A stretch of DNA of 64,000 nt from Planctomycetota bacterium (GCA_022566535.1 JADFIR010000001.1:62001-126000); one strand, 5' to 3'; shown: positions 7,905 to 17,820, counted from the stretch's first letter. Numbers and translations: made by a program. Notes: a model not told the origin generated them from the letters alone.

Positions 7905-8864
7905 TTATGCTGTATTGGTGGAGTTGGCCGTCGCACTGTGTCGGTAGCGATTGCGAAACCACAGGAGGAAAATGGCCCCCAGCGGGATGAGGACCAGGGC
8001 CTCGCCGGCGGATTCGACCAAGGCCAGCTGGTTCATGTTGGCCTCGACATCGCTCGTGAGCATGCTGAGGCGCTGTGCCGCCGCCGCAACGCAGAACTCT
8101 CGAAAGCCGAGGCGACCGAACGGGATCAGGCTGGCCGCCAGGGCCACCATCGCCAGGACGAGAACGTGCGACGCCGGCAGATGAATGTCGAGAATAGCAG
8201 CCGCGACGGCCATGCGCGCGGTGAAGGCGCCCAGATCAACCACCCGCAGTCCCAGGCCGCCCCATAGCGACCAGGAGTCGTTCACCATTTGATCGATCCC
8301 TCGTCCGTGGCGGACGATCAGCGGGTGGCTCACGACCACCCGAATCACCATGCCGCCAAGCAACAGTTGCCCGGCGACCAGCCCTGCCCAGATCCAGTCC
8401 ACCCGATCGCGCAGGAATGTCGCGACGACGCAAGACGCCACGCCCAGGACAAGGATGTACGCGATCAAGCCGAACCACGCGCCGATCTGAAGCAGGCTCA
8501 GGCCGTCCACCCGAAAGTGATACAGCACCCGCGCGATCGCCCCGAGCCGGACCGGCGCATAGTTGAGCATGTTGGCGACGACGTTGAGGCGCTGCAAATC
8601 CCAGAGTCGAATCCGCCGCAGCGGCCCAACGGTGATCCAGAAGATGGATCCGTTGAGGAACGTACTGATCAACGTGCAGCCGAGAAGGGCGGCGGTGAGC
8701 CACGGCCCGGCGCCGGCCAATCGGTCCCAATGACCTTCCCCCATGGCCTTGACGATAATCCAGACGAGCAGCCCCACGCCGACGACGAAGCCCACAAGCT
8801 GGATCACGAGCTTGCGCGGGGTCAGCAGCGACGCGGTGGTCGGCTTCGGCTCGCGGTCACTCAC
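7905..8864 (-). CDS. Flippase-like / UPF0104-type integral membrane protein
   Basis: 319 residues if translation begins at GTG 8864, preferred because GGAG lies 8 nt upstream and it overlaps the upstream stop by only 8 bp; the alternative ATG at 8930 overlaps by 74 bp and has no ribosome-binding site. About eight hydrophobic segments are visible, with PLRRIRLWDLQRLNVVANMLNYAPVRLG and IPFGRLGFREFCVAAA resembling the lysylphosphatidylglycerol-synthase transmembrane/AglD-like family. Known for the family: lipid or lipid-linked sugar transport across the membrane. Its coupling to a dolichol-phosphate-type glycosyltransferase supports a lipid-linked sugar role. Substrate unknown. Confidence 0.65.
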   Translation of the reverse strand: MSDREPKPTTASLLTPRKLVIQLVGFVVGVGLLVWIIVKAMGEGHWDRLAGAGPWLTAALLGCTLISTFLNGSIFWITVGPLRRIRLWDLQRLNVVANMLNYAPVRLGAIARVLYHFRVDGLSLLQIGAWFGLIAYILVLGVASCVVATFLRDRVDWIWAGLVAGQLLLGGMVIRVVVSHPLIVRHGRGIDQMVNDSWSLWGGLGLRVVDLGAFTARMAVAAAILDIHLPASHVLVLAMVALAASLIPFGRLGFREFCVAAAAQRLSMLTSDVEANMNQLALVESAGEALVLIPLGAIFLLWFRNRYRHSATANSTNTA

Positions 8865-9642
8865 CGCCTGGCTCCGTGTGCTGGTGTGCTCCGGGCGGGA
8901 CACGGCGAAACCGCTCGCGGGTGATGACATACAGTGCCCGCACGCCGTCGGTCCACCCGATCTTCTTGCCTTCGTCGATCCTGCGCGGATCGTAGCTGAC
9001 GGGGACTTCGGTTACCTTCGCCCCCAGGCGGGCGAGCGAGGCGACAATCTGCGGCTCGATGCCGAACCGCGGTTCGCTCAGCAGGGGGCGGACCCGTTGC
9101 ACCATGCGAACCGTCAGGAGTTTGTAGCAGCACTCCATATCGCGTAGCCGATAGCCGGTCATGCAGTTGCTCAGAGCGGTTATGGCGCGGTTGCCCCAGG
9201 CGTGCAGCTTGTGCTTGGCTCCGGCGACCGGATGGTGATCGCCCCAGCGCGAGCCGATCACGGCATCGGTCTCGCCGTCCAGCATCGGGCCCATCAAGCG
9301 GCGGTAGTCGGCAGGGTCGTATTCAAGATCAGCATCCTGGATGATGACCAAGTCATCGCCCGGCGGATTTGAGTCGAGCAGGGCATCGAACCCCGTCGCC
9401 ACGGCTGCGCCCTTGCCTCGATTCACCTCGTGGCGGTGCAGCGAAACCCGGCGGCCTTGGGCCAGTAGCTGTCGGGCAACAGACTCCGTACAGCTTCGGC
9501 CGTGGTCGTCGGAGTGGTCGTCAACCAGGACAATGGCGGCGGCCCACCCTTGCGGCAGTGGCGCAGTCACCACTCGGTCGATACACCGCTGGAGGGTGCT
9601 GACTTCGTTGTAGAACGGAATGACGACGTGGAGGGTGGGCAC
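8857..9642 (-). CDS. GT2-family glycosyltransferase, polyprenyl-phosphate sugar transferase-like
   Basis: 261 residues beginning MPTLHVVIPFYNEVSTL, the usual start of a GT-A fold family 2 enzyme. IVLVDDHSDD gives the nucleotide-binding Asp pair; NRGKGAAVATGF and IIQDADLEYDP give the DxD-like metal site. The later GSRWG, YRLRDMECCYKLL and FGIEPQI are characteristic of dolichol-phosphate mannosyltransferase/DPM1-like proteins. No membrane segment of its own is evident, but the coupled downstream gene is membrane-embedded. Inferred reaction: transfer of a hexose from NDP-sugar to polyprenyl phosphate at the cytoplasmic face. Confidence 0.82.
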   Translation of the reverse strand: MPTLHVVIPFYNEVSTLQRCIDRVVTAPLPQGWAAAIVLVDDHSDDHGRSCTESVARQLLAQGRRVSLHRHEVNRGKGAAVATGFDALLDSNPPGDDLVIIQDADLEYDPADYRRLMGPMLDGETDAVIGSRWGDHHPVAGAKHKLHAWGNRAITALSNCMTGYRLRDMECCYKLLTVRMVQRVRPLLSEPRFGIEPQIVASLARLGAKVTEVPVSYDPRRIDEGKKIGWTDGVRALYVITRERFRRVPPGAHQHTEPGGE

Positions 9643-9729
9643 CGGGCCGTGCGATCAAGTCATCGAAGTTTAGCCGCCGGGCTCGCCCCGGGCGGAAGAA
9701 GAGCGCCGGCTGCGCGCTGAACATCGGCG

Positions 9730-10740
9730 CTAGCTGGGGGTCTCCGTGGCCCGCTGGTCCCCGGCGATGGAATCGCGCATCGCGGTATCGGCGACGACGT
9801 TTTTCATGCGGTAGTAGTCCATGATGCCGAGGTGTCCCTTGCGGAACGATTCGGCCATGGCCTTGGGCACTTCGGCCTCGGCGAGGACGACCAGCGCGCG
9901 GTTCTTCTGGATCTCAGCGAGGTACTCGGCTTCCTGGGCGACCGCCATGGCCCGGCGTTTCTCCGCTTCGGCCTGGAAGCGTTTCTTGTCGGCTTCGGCC
10001 TGGTCGGCCTGGAGCTTGGCCCCGATGTTCACGCCCACGTCCACATCGGCGATGTCGATGGAGAGGATCTCGTAGGCCGTGCCGGCGTCGAGGCCCTTGG
10101 CGAGCACCGCCTTGGAGATGGCGTCGGGGTTCTCCAGAACCTCCTTGTGGCTCTGGGCTGAGCCGATCGCGGAGACGATGCCCTCGCCCACGCGAGCGAT
10201 GATCGTTTCGTCGGTGGCCCCACCGACGAGCCGCCCGATGTTGGTGCGGACCGTGACCCGGGCCTTGGCCTTGAGCTGGATGCCGTCCTTGGCCACCGCG
10301 TCGATGGTTGTCTTGCCCGCGGTCGCAGTGGGGCAATCAATCACTTTGGGCTCGACCGAGGTCTTGACCGCCTCCAGGATGTCGCGACCGGCCAGGTCAA
10401 TGGCGGTGGCCCGGTCCCACGGCAGCTCGATCTTGGCTTTGTCGGCCGCGATCATCGCCCGGACCACGTTGGTCACGCGGCCGCCGGCGAGATAGTGTGA
10501 TTCGAGAGCGTCCGAGGAAAGGTCGATCCCGGCCTTCTTGGCGCTGATGCGGTTGAAGACGATCTCCTGCGGGCGGACCTTGCGAAACCGCATCATGATC
10601 AGGTCGATCAGGCGCACCCTCGCCCCGGACAGCAATGCCTGAAACCACAAGCTGATGTACTGGCCGATGATGAACAGAAAGATCAGCAGCACGATGCCGC
10701 CGACGATCAGACCGCCGATGAGAAGTGTTTCGGAGGACAT
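9730..10740 (-). CDS. floA: Flotillin-like membrane scaffold protein FloA
   Basis: 336 residues from ATG 10740, with AAAGGG 7 nt upstream. An N-terminal hydrophobic hairpin ([24 protein letters not shown], given here as residues ~9-32) anchors it to the membrane. The body matches the FloA family: [45 protein letters not shown], then a PHB-like core and an Ala/Glu-rich stretch ([20 protein letters not shown]) that forms the coiled coil. Length matches the family. Known role: oligomeric scaffold of functional membrane microdomains. It sits directly after two NfeD genes, the conserved partner arrangement. Confidence 0.92.
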   Translation of the reverse strand: MSSETLLIGGLIVGGIVLLIFLFIIGQYISLWFQALLSGARVRLIDLIMMRFRKVRPQEIVFNRISAKKAGIDLSSDALESHYLAGGRVTNVVRAMIAADKAKIELPWDRATAIDLAGRDILEAVKTSVEPKVIDCPTATAGKTTIDAVAKDGIQLKAKARVTVRTNIGRLVGGATDETIIARVGEGIVSAIGSAQSHKEVLENPDAISKAVLAKGLDAGTAYEILSIDIADVDVGVNIGAKLQADQAEADKKRFQAEAEKRRAMAVAQEAEYLAEIQKNRALVVLAEAEVPKAMAESFRKGHLGIMDYYRMKNVVADTAMRDSIAGDQRATETPS

Positions 10741-10850
10741 GGCTTACCCTTTAGTAGCGCAGATCAGGCTGATGACAACGGTACCGTGCACGCAACATAC
10801 TATCACATCATGGCGTACATGGGCGGGCCTGTGTGGACCGGTGGGCGGAT

Positions 10851-11417
10851 TCAAGGTGTTCGCGGACGGACTTTGACTTGGTTGTCGTAGACGTCCGTGA
10901 CCACGACGGGGGTGTTGGCCTCGATGATGCCCGTCTCGGCCATGCCATCGAGGCGTTGCCCGTTGATGGTGACGAAGCCCACCGGCCGCAGCGCGGTGAC
11001 GGTCACGCCCTCGGCCCCGATGAGCTGACGCAGCTGGGCGAGGCGGTCCTTCCGTTGCTCCGCTGAGGCTCGCTGGGCATCCTCTTGGGACTCAGTCAGC
11101 GGCTCGTCCTCACCGCCGAGCACCATCCGCCTGGCCAGCGGTGAATGAAGCCAGACCTTGAAGACGAACACGAGAACAATTGGGGTGCCGACGGCATACA
11201 CAACCGACGCCGCGATCCCAAAGGTCGTATCAAATCTGAAGAACGCGAAGATGGAGCCAATCGCCGCCACGCCGCACAACAGGCCCAGCAACCCGCCCGA
11301 AGGAACCAGCAGTTCCACCAGCAGCAGCGCCAGGGCGACGGCGGCCAGGATGAAACCCCATAGGAGGTATATGTCGTTGTTCGTTGTTACGGCGGCCTGG
11401 ACCAGCGTCACGGTCAT
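10851..11417 (-). CDS. Short NfeD-family membrane protein
   Basis: 188 residues starting at ATG 11417, which shares one base with the stop of the long NfeD gene (TGATG), so translation is coupled. Three or four closely spaced membrane segments occupy residues ~15-95 (LWGFILAAVALALLLVELLVP, then GGLLGLLCGVAAIG, then IVLVFVFKVWL). A soluble OB-fold NfeD domain follows at ~130-188 (GAEGVTVTALRPVGFV, INGQRLDGMAETG, VVVTDVYDNQVKV). It lacks the ClpP-like protease domain carried by its neighbour. Known for the family: NfeD proteins pair with flotillin/stomatin-type proteins and affect membrane microdomains. Confidence 0.85.
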   Translation of the reverse strand: MTVTLVQAAVTTNNDIYLLWGFILAAVALALLLVELLVPSGGLLGLLCGVAAIGSIFAFFRFDTTFGIAASVVYAVGTPIVLVFVFKVWLHSPLARRMVLGGEDEPLTESQEDAQRASAEQRKDRLAQLRQLIGAEGVTVTALRPVGFVTINGQRLDGMAETGIIEANTPVVVTDVYDNQVKVRPRTP

Positions 11418-13168
11418 CACTTTGATTCCTCGACTTCGATCACGAATCGCCCCACGGACACCACGCGCAGCGGCGTTCCCCGATCGATATAGTCGCCCAC
11501 GGACTTCACGTCCACCAGCCGGCCGTGGAACATCGCCCGCCCGGCCGGGCGCAGATCGGTGTCCGCCGTCCCCAGGTCTCCCGATTCTAGCGGTCGCCCA
11601 ACGTCGCCGATCGCCTCCAGCAGTCCGGGCTCGCCGTTGTGCCCCTCCGATTGACCGACCTGGGTCTTGAGTACGAAGCGACTCAGGATCGGGACGGTTT
11701 CCAGTTGTCTGGAAACAAGCCAGAACGCGATCCCGGCTGCGAACAGCGCCGTCAGCATCGCGGTCAATCCGGTCAACAATTCCGACTGACCGGCCGGCGT
11801 GCCCAGATCGCCTGAGACGAATGTGCCGACGAGACCCACCAGCAGGCAGACGACGCCCGCGACCCCGGCCACGCCGAACCCGGGGATCACCAAGAACTCG
11901 ACGGCGATCAAGAGCAGGCCCGCCGCGATCAACAGGACTTCCCACCATTGGGCCATCCCTGCAAGCCAAGGCGCGCCGATGAGGACCAGCAACGACACAC
12001 CCGCCGCCGCGCCGAACGCGCCGACGCCCGGCGCAGCAAGCTCGATGAGCAGGCAGACGAGGAAGATAACGATCAGGACGCCCATGACGATCGGGTCGGT
12101 GAGGAACTGCACCAGCGATTCAGACCAGGTCCGGTCGTACCGGCGAAGGGTCTTGGCGCCGAAATACGCCTTGAGCTGCTCGTCACCGGCGATGACTGCC
12201 GTGGCCAACCCGTAGTAGATGGCCTCGGCGGGCTTGAGCGTCAGCAGCCGGTCATCGGAGACGACCTGGGCGATCAGCCGCCACTTGCCCCGGTCGGTCT
12301 CGGCCAGTGGCGCCCGCGCGGGTGGAAGCTGCTGCTGGAACTCCATTTCTGCTTTGCGCTGCTGTGGATCAATCGGCACTTCGCCGGCATTGTCGTATTG
12401 CGGGATCAGCGTGTTGAACCAGGGACTCACCGGGATCGTGTCAGATCCGCTGGGTGAAGCAACCGGCGTCAGCTCCTGCGGCGGCTCCCGGCCGAACACC
12501 GTGTGGTATTCCTCGTGATCGACGAATATCTTTTCGCCGGTGTTGACGTGTTCGATGAGCCACAGCTCGACGCCGACGCCCACGAACGCCTGCACCAGGT
12601 TCTCGTCGTAGTGGTTCCGCCTGGCTGAATCGACTACCTCGGTGAGGATCGGCGATTCAATCTTGGCTCGCTCGGTGCTGGCAATTACACCAAACGGGCT
12701 GATAGGGGCTGCGTCGCCGAATGACGCGTCGGGGGCCGTCACGATCTCCCGACACGCCAGGGCGATGATCGTGCCCGCCGAGTAGGCCATGGGGTTGATC
12801 CAGGCGACGGTGTTAGCGGGTGCGTCCGTCTTGATCAGGTGGCAGATATTGAGCGTTGCCGTCAGCGCCCCTCCGGGGGTGTCGATATCCAGGACGATGG
12901 CGTCCGCTCCGTCGCGCAACGCCTCGCTGAGACGGCGCTCAAGTGAACGCAACGTGATCCGGTCGATCCCGCCCCGGATCGTCAGCACCGCGATGGTGTT
13001 GGACTGGCGGTAGGCCGGGACCGCGGTCCGGTTCGGTGGGCCGGGGGCTGTTGGCTGGGCCGCGGTCGCCCACGCCGTGTTCAGCCCCAGCCACAGCGAC
13101 CAGCCCGCAGCTGCACTCACAGCGCAGCGGGCAGGCAGCCGGTTCCATTGGCAAGGACATGATCGCAT
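11417..13168 (-). CDS. Long NfeD: membrane-bound ClpP-class serine protease
   Basis: 583 residues from ATG 13168; the open frame begins earlier at a TTG (13192), which is less likely. A signal-like region (AVSAAAGWSLWLGLNTAWA) precedes a ClpP/SppA-like domain: IAVLTIRGGIDRITLRSLERRL, ADAIVLDIDTPGG, then NPMAYSAGTIIALAC, whose Ser is the expected nucleophile, and DASFGDAAPI. Membrane segments follow from ~380 to 500 and an OB-fold NfeD domain ends the protein. Known for the family: NfeD1b-type proteases cleave stomatin/flotillin-like partners. The downstream order short NfeD then floA supports this. No strong ribosome-binding site is visible. Confidence 0.85.
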   Translation of the reverse strand: MRSCPCQWNRLPARCAVSAAAGWSLWLGLNTAWATAAQPTAPGPPNRTAVPAYRQSNTIAVLTIRGGIDRITLRSLERRLSEALRDGADAIVLDIDTPGGALTATLNICHLIKTDAPANTVAWINPMAYSAGTIIALACREIVTAPDASFGDAAPISPFGVIASTERAKIESPILTEVVDSARRNHYDENLVQAFVGVGVELWLIEHVNTGEKIFVDHEEYHTVFGREPPQELTPVASPSGSDTIPVSPWFNTLIPQYDNAGEVPIDPQQRKAEMEFQQQLPPARAPLAETDRGKWRLIAQVVSDDRLLTLKPAEAIYYGLATAVIAGDEQLKAYFGAKTLRRYDRTWSESLVQFLTDPIVMGVLIVIFLVCLLIELAAPGVGAFGAAAGVSLLVLIGAPWLAGMAQWWEVLLIAAGLLLIAVEFLVIPGFGVAGVAGVVCLLVGLVGTFVSGDLGTPAGQSELLTGLTAMLTALFAAGIAFWLVSRQLETVPILSRFVLKTQVGQSEGHNGEPGLLEAIGDVGRPLESGDLGTADTDLRPAGRAMFHGRLVDVKSVGDYIDRGTPLRVVSVGRFVIEVEESK

Positions 13169-13518
13169 TGGCAGATAAGTATAGATTTCCAATTCGGTAG
13201 ATGGCAGACGGTTCAGGCGCCAAGTCCCACAGCACGTCTTTGGCGGGCACTCGTCGTATCAGCTTCCGAGTGCCGGGGCCGGGTGCGGGATGATCGCGGC
13301 GCTGCCTTCTGCGCCCAGGCCGTGGGTGATAGGGCCGATTTGCCACGATGTCTGAGGCGGCGGCAGCAGCCCGGGCGCGGCCTGGGCACCGACCCGAGGG
13401 AAATTCTTTGCAAAAATGGCGATTCGGGTTCACCATTGCGGGCAAGACGGTGCATCATGGTTGAGGCGTCTTCCCGCTGGCCGAGACAGGTAGAAAGCTC
13501 AAAGAAGGAGGTCATGCC
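13169..13518. other. Intergenic region between divergent genes
   Basis: About 350 bp between the minus-strand NfeD gene and the plus-strand dockerin protein. Nothing coding is supported. An AT-richer patch around 13400-13430 (TTCTTTGCAAAAATGG) could hold promoter elements for the plus-strand gene, but no clear -35/-10 pair was found. Confidence 0.4.
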
Positions 13519-14655
13519 ATGATCATGAAGCCCAGACCAGACATCCGCGTTGGGCCGGTCGGTGCCGGGCTCGGCGGCAGCTTGACCGTGTTTGTCTTGA
13601 TCGGCGTCGGGCTGCTGGTGGGCGGTCCCTTGGCTTCGCTGGCGGCGGGCGGATCAGGCGGGGCAGACGGGGGGCCGCCCAACGATGACTGTATCAATGC
13701 GATCGTGGTCATGGAGGACGATCCGCCAATCGCTTTTTCCAACGTCGGGGCCACGACGGATGGCCCACCCGACTGCTCCACGAACAGGGACATCTGGTAC
13801 CGGTACCAGGCACTGAACGACAAACTGGTGACCGTGAGCCTGTGTGACAGCTCCTACGACACACACCTTTCGGTCTACGATGGTGGCGTGTGCCCTCCAA
13901 GCGTGTTGCTTGAGTGCAACGACAACTCACCCGACTGCTTCCCGCCGACTCGCTCGGAGCTGACCTTCGTGTCATCGGCGGGTGGGGAGTACCTAATCCG
14001 TGTGGGGGGCTTCGGCAGCCAGACCGGCGCCGGCACCCTGGAGATCACCGCCGTCGCTCTGCCGGGCATCAACGACGAATGCATCCAGGCCATAGAGATC
14101 CTCGACGGCGAAACCCCCTTCAACACCACGGGCTCAACCGATAGCAGTCCCGGGCTCCCTGAGGCATGTGCGGCGGAGAACGGCACGCTCAACTTCGGTT
14201 TCGACATCTGGTTCACGTATGTGGCTACCTGCAACGGCACGCTGACGGTCAACCAGTGCGATGTGGACTATGACGGTCGCATGGCCGTCTACCGCAACTA
14301 CAACTGCCCGCCGAGCGATGACGAGCTGGCCGGCTGCAACGACGACGCCTGCGGCGCCGCCTCCGGGGCGATTGTCAGCGTCGCCGTAGAGTGCGGGGAG
14401 CTGCTGACGATCCGCGTGGGAGGTTGGGACGAGGCGGGCAGTGGTGTCCTGCTGATCACGTGTGACGGCGGTCCGTGCGAAGATCCGTGCCCGTGGGATC
14501 TCGACGAAAGCGGGGGCGTGGGTATCCTCGACCTGTTGGCGCTGCTCGCTGCCTGGGGTAGTGATCCCGGCGGCCCGCCCGACTTCGACGGCGACGGGAC
14601 CGTCGGAATCCTCGACCTACTCGCGCTGCTGGCCAACTGGGGGCCGTGCCCCTGA
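13519..14655 (+). CDS. Secreted protein with two PPC-like beta domains and C-terminal dockerin
   Basis: 378 residues; GGAGG lies 7 nt before the ATG at 13519. A long N-terminal hydrophobic segment (~25-43) is a signal peptide ending near SLAAG. Two similar beta domains follow (~50-180 and ~180-315), each starting PNDDC/NDEC-x-x-AI-x-I, containing DIWYRY or DIWFTY, a D-THLSVYDG or D-RMAVY line and ending LLIRVGG-like with a Cys-rich loop. These resemble Calx/PPC-type domains. The C-terminus carries two dockerin-type calcium loops (DLDESGGVGILDLLALLAAWG and a second DFDGDGTVGILDLL copy). Known: dockerins bind cohesins. Inferred: a surface-assembled protein; partner not in window. Confidence 0.75.
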   Translation: MIMKPRPDIRVGPVGAGLGGSLTVFVLIGVGLLVGGPLASLAAGGSGGADGGPPNDDCINAIVVMEDDPPIAFSNVGATTDGPPDCSTNRDIWYRYQALNDKLVTVSLCDSSYDTHLSVYDGGVCPPSVLLECNDNSPDCFPPTRSELTFVSSAGGEYLIRVGGFGSQTGAGTLEITAVALPGINDECIQAIEILDGETPFNTTGSTDSSPGLPEACAAENGTLNFGFDIWFTYVATCNGTLTVNQCDVDYDGRMAVYRNYNCPPSDDELAGCNDDACGAASGAIVSVAVECGELLTIRVGGWDEAGSGVLLITCDGGPCEDPCPWDLDESGGVGILDLLALLAAWGSDPGGPPDFDGDGTVGILDLLALLANWGPCP

Positions 14656-14742
14656 TCGCGTCTCCTCGGTCCGCCTGAACCGCCACCCCCCACCGCCAGC
14701 CTCACACGGCCGGGGGGTCGGCCGACGGCTCAGACAAACATA

Positions 14743-14764
14743 GCCGGCCGCGCGGGCGGCCGGC
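14743..14764. terminator. Strong GC hairpin between convergent genes
   Basis: GCCGGCCGC (14743-14751) and GCGGCCGGC (14756-14764) form a perfect 9-bp stem with a GCGG loop, midway between a plus-strand gene ending at 14655 and a minus-strand gene ending at 14833. No T run follows, so it would be a bidirectional roadblock or mRNA 3' end rather than a classic intrinsic terminator. Confidence 0.45.
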
Positions 14765-14832
14765 CAGGTTCTCTGCGCTAGGATTTCATCGGCCTCGGCC
14801 GGGGCCGAGGCCCACAGCGGTCAGCGGACCAA

Positions 14833-15732
14833 TCAGTCCCACTCAACGCCGTCGGCCCCGAAGTTTATGCCATCCGTCTCGATGTTACTGATCAGGGCCA
14901 GCCAGATGTCGTAGCCGTCGCCGACCTGTTGGCTCGTGCCGGTCTGGTTATTGAACAGGTTGTCGGGCACTGATACCTGTGCGCCTGGATCGCTCAGGTC
15001 AAGATAGAAGATCCCTTCCGGGGTGAACGACTGATGGATTTCGAGGTGGTTGTCGTTGTAGGCGATGTTGCCCATCCATTGCTTGCGTCCGCCGTGGATC
15101 TCAAGGGTGATGGATTGCTCGTACAACGTCGATCCCGACGTTTGCTCGCCATCTTCCACAGCCCGGTTGCCGAGGACCGCGAACTTGGAGGTCAACGAGT
15201 CTCTCCACTCTTTCCGCTTGCGCTCGCCGGCGATCGGTGTGTGGGCGTAGGAGGTGTGGCAGACGGCTTGCAGCCTGGTCTCGAAGTCGTCGTCCCAGTA
15301 GACGTCATCGATCGGATGGTACTCGCTCCAGTTGTAGTTATCCATGACGATCACGAATCCGCTGGGCTCGGTGGGGCCGAGGCAGAGTTGCGGCGTAAAG
15401 TAGTTCTGCATGATGCACGCCGAGTACATGTTGGCGCTGGTGTTGGCCACGATGTCCTCAGGCCCCCGGCCGGGAATCTCTTGAGGCCCGGCGCCGTCGC
15501 CTAGGTCCGTGGGCAGCCGATTGATCAGCCCCGGGGTTGGGAAGGCCCCGTTGAACTCTCGGGCGAAGGTGATCCACGACGTGTGAATCTGCTTGATCTG
15601 GGCCTGATCTTTGCTTAGCTGGGCCTTTTTGCGGGCCTGGGCCAGCGCCGGCAGGAGCAGGCCGATCAGCAGCGCGATGATTGCCATCACCGTCAGCAGC
15701 TCGATCAGGGTGAAGCCACGTTTGCGGTTCAT
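14833..15732 (-). CDS. Prepilin-like protein with type IV/type II secretion leader
   Basis: 299 residues from ATG 15732 (GGAG about 9 nt upstream). The protein begins MNRKRG followed by [20 protein letters not shown], a class III prepilin leader cleaved between Gly6 and Phe7, with Glu5 of the mature form present. The ~270-residue globular part is much larger than a major pilin and resembles the planctomycete pseudopilin-like proteins. It contains [21 protein letters not shown] and [12 protein letters not shown]. The gene after it in the same orientation (16772) is a clear paralogue with matching landmarks ([20 protein letters not shown]). Inferred: surface-exposed or pseudopilus-associated protein; exact function unknown. 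Confidence 0.75.
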   Translation of the reverse strand: MNRKRGFTLIELLTVMAIIALLIGLLLPALAQARKKAQLSKDQAQIKQIHTSWITFAREFNGAFPTPGLINRLPTDLGDGAGPQEIPGRGPEDIVANTSANMYSACIMQNYFTPQLCLGPTEPSGFVIVMDNYNWSEYHPIDDVYWDDDFETRLQAVCHTSYAHTPIAGERKRKEWRDSLTSKFAVLGNRAVEDGEQTSGSTLYEQSITLEIHGGRKQWMGNIAYNDNHLEIHQSFTPEGIFYLDLSDPGAQVSVPDNLFNNQTGTSQQVGDGYDIWLALISNIETDGINFGADGVEWD

Positions 15733-15854
15733 GGTGTAGCACTCCGATGTGGTGTTGGGTTGATCCATGTCTTCGTTCGGCCAACTGGCCTTAGGGGTGT
15801 CGAGGCCGCCGGCGCTGCGACGGCCCCGGGGAATGTTCATTCGACGATCTGGGC

Positions 15855-16772
15855 CTACGGCTGGTCGTACACGGGAGTTACCCAGTGACCATCATTCGAG
15901 TCCGAGAGGAAACAAACGACCAACCACGCGTCGGCCGCTGCTCTGTTGTCGTTGGGATGGGTGAACTCGGCGGCGAAGATGCAGTCCTTCTGCGGTCCAT
16001 CGGTGGTGGCGGCCTCCTCAAACGTGGTCAGTTGTGGGAAGAAGTTGCCCAGCTGCTCCATGTGGTTGTCGTTGAAGCAGACGTTGCCGACCCACTGCCT
16101 CGTGCCGCCGTGCAGCTCCAGCGTCGGCGATTCCTCGTATTCCGGCATGCCGGGATTGATGATGGTCTCGCCATCGACGCTTCCCACGCCTCGCGTGCTG
16201 AGCATCGGGTCGCCTCCGGACTGGGTGTCGCGCCACTTGATGCTCTTGCGGTCGCCGCAGAAGGCCAGGTGCGCGTAGGAGCAGTTCACCTCAGCCTCCG
16301 CGTCGTCAGAGTCCTGGGGATACTGGAGGCCCATCTTGAAGTCAGGGTCCCAGTAGGTGTCCGCGCCGGGGTTGTAGTCGCTGTAGTCGTAGTCGGTGTC
16401 TTCTGTGACGAGCAGGTTGACCTCGGTCGGGCCGATCAGGATGTCGCCGTTGAAGAAGTCCTGGGCGATCATCGACGAGTAGAGGTTCTTCGTGATATTC
16501 AGTCCGTAGTCCTCGGGCCCGGTTTCCGGCATTTGGCCCAGGAACGGGTCCTCCTTGCGGTTGATCAACCCCGGGGTGGGGAGCTTCCCCTTGTGGTCGT
16601 TGGCGAAGGCAATGAACGACTGGTGGATCTCCTTGATCTGGGCCGAGTCCTTCATCGATCTCGCGTTGCGTTGAGCCTTGGCCAGCGCCGGCAGCAGCAG
16701 GCCGACGAGCAACGCGATGATGGCAATCACCACCAACAGCTCGATCAGCGTAAAGCCCTTTGTTCGATACAT
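15855..16772 (-). CDS. Prepilin-like protein, paralogue of the downstream gene
   Basis: 305 residues from ATG 16772, with GGAG 8-9 nt upstream; the open frame to 16814 adds nothing. The leader is MYRTKG before [20 protein letters not shown], a prepilin cleavage site with the mature-form Glu5. The rest shares order and spacing of landmarks with the gene at 14833-15732: [50 protein letters not shown] and FNDNHMEQ. The two are separated by 122 bp and probably co-transcribed from the region around 16817, where a perfect inverted repeat lies. Function unknown beyond pilin-type export. Confidence 0.75.
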   Translation of the reverse strand: MYRTKGFTLIELLVVIAIIALLVGLLLPALAKAQRNARSMKDSAQIKEIHQSFIAFANDHKGKLPTPGLINRKEDPFLGQMPETGPEDYGLNITKNLYSSMIAQDFFNGDILIGPTEVNLLVTEDTDYDYSDYNPGADTYWDPDFKMGLQYPQDSDDAEAEVNCSYAHLAFCGDRKSIKWRDTQSGGDPMLSTRGVGSVDGETIINPGMPEYEESPTLELHGGTRQWVGNVCFNDNHMEQLGNFFPQLTTFEEAATTDGPQKDCIFAAEFTHPNDNRAAADAWLVVCFLSDSNDGHWVTPVYDQP

Positions 16773-17327
16773 GGTCTGGTCTCCAAATAAGAAGGATGAA
16801 TAAGGACGAAACAACGCACACGTACAACGTGTGATTACGACATTGGGTGGCTTTCTTTCCTAGCGGTGCGGTGCCATCATTCGCTCCATGGTAGCTGTGG
16901 ACCAACTCAGCGACGAGACGCTTGCGAACCTCCGTAGCTGTCTGCGGTGCCGCCACGGCAACGCAAACAACCGATGATTCTTGAGGAGACCGGTTTCGCG
17001 GTGACGCCCGCAGAGGTCATCGACGCTCGGCTTCCGGGAACCTGCATGCAAGCGTGAAACGAGGACTCATCTCGGCGCCTGGGCCCGCGGCCGGCCTCTT
17101 CACGTCTAGGTTGTCGACCTGTGCGGCGGGAGAATGATGAGCCGGAGGGTTCCGGCGAATGAGGGCGGAATCTCGTGCAGGTATGATGTCGCCGCGATCG
17201 GCCCTGGCGGCCACTGGACCGCCAGCTGTAGCATAGTCCGTTTTTCGCCTCCGTCAAGTTCCAATATTTCCGCCCGTGTGAGAAAAATATGCCGCCGATC
17301 CGAGGGCGGCTGGGAGCCAGGGGCCAC
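16773..17327. other. Intergenic region between divergent genes
   Basis: About 555 bp between the minus-strand prepilin gene and the plus-strand RidA gene. It holds the inverted repeat at 16817-16833 and a small hairpin GCCGGA-GGGT-TCCGGC at 17141-17156. The open frames here have no recognisable similarity and no ribosome-binding sites; no gene is supported. Confidence 0.4.
16817..16833. promoter_or_regulatory. Perfect inverted repeat upstream of the prepilin operon
   Basis: CACACGT (16817-16823) and ACGTGTG (16827-16833) are perfect 7-bp arms around ACA, about 45 bp upstream of the prepilin start at 16772. Spacing and symmetry fit a dimeric regulator site or a leader hairpin. No promoter hexamers could be assigned with confidence. 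Confidence 0.4.
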
Positions 17328-17807
17328 ATGACCACGGTTCAGCAACGTCTCAGGGACTTGGGGGTGAGCCTGCCCGGGGCTCCGAAGCCTGTCGCGGCCT
17401 ACCTGCCCGCCGTGCTGGTCGGCGATCTGGTCTTTGTCAGCGGCCAGATCCCGTTGTGCGATGGGACGCTGCTGTGCCGCGGCCCGGTGCCGTCAAACGT
17501 CTCGGTGGCCGCCGCCCAGCAGGCCGCCCGGCAATGCCTTCTCAATGCCCTGGCCGTGCTGGACGACGCGCTGGATGGAGATCTGGAGCGTGTTCGGCGG
17601 ATCGTTCGACTGGGGGTGTATGTGGCTTGTGATCCCGGGTTCACCGATCAACCCCAAGTGGCCAACGGGGCCAGCGAGCTGCTTGTGGAGATCTTCGGAG
17701 AAGCCGGCCGGCACGCCCGAGCCGCAGTGGGATCAATCGCCCTGCCGCTGGGCGCTACCGTGGAGCTTGAGCTCGTCGCCCAGGTCCATCGACCAAGCCG
17801 CCCGTGA
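17328..17807 (+). CDS. RidA/YjgF/UK114-family protein
   Basis: 159 residues from ATG 17328, preceded by GGGAGCCAGGGG. The sequence follows the RidA family: GVSLPGAPKPVAAYLPAVL, DLVFVSGQIPL, a central helix (QQAARQCLLNALAVLDDAL), RVRRIVRLGVYVACDPGF, GASELLVEIFGEAGRHARAAVGS, and LPLGATVELELVAQV. The Arg of HARAAVGS is where the family's substrate-carboxylate Arg sits. It is about 30 residues longer than classical RidA, as in the wider YjgF clade. Known for RidA proper: hydrolysis of reactive enamine/imine intermediates of PLP enzymes. Whether this clade member does so is uncertain. Confidence 0.85.
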   Translation: MTTVQQRLRDLGVSLPGAPKPVAAYLPAVLVGDLVFVSGQIPLCDGTLLCRGPVPSNVSVAAAQQAARQCLLNALAVLDDALDGDLERVRRIVRLGVYVACDPGFTDQPQVANGASELLVEIFGEAGRHARAAVGSIALPLGATVELELVAQVHRPSRP

Positions 17808-17820
17808 CCAAGCCAGAAGG

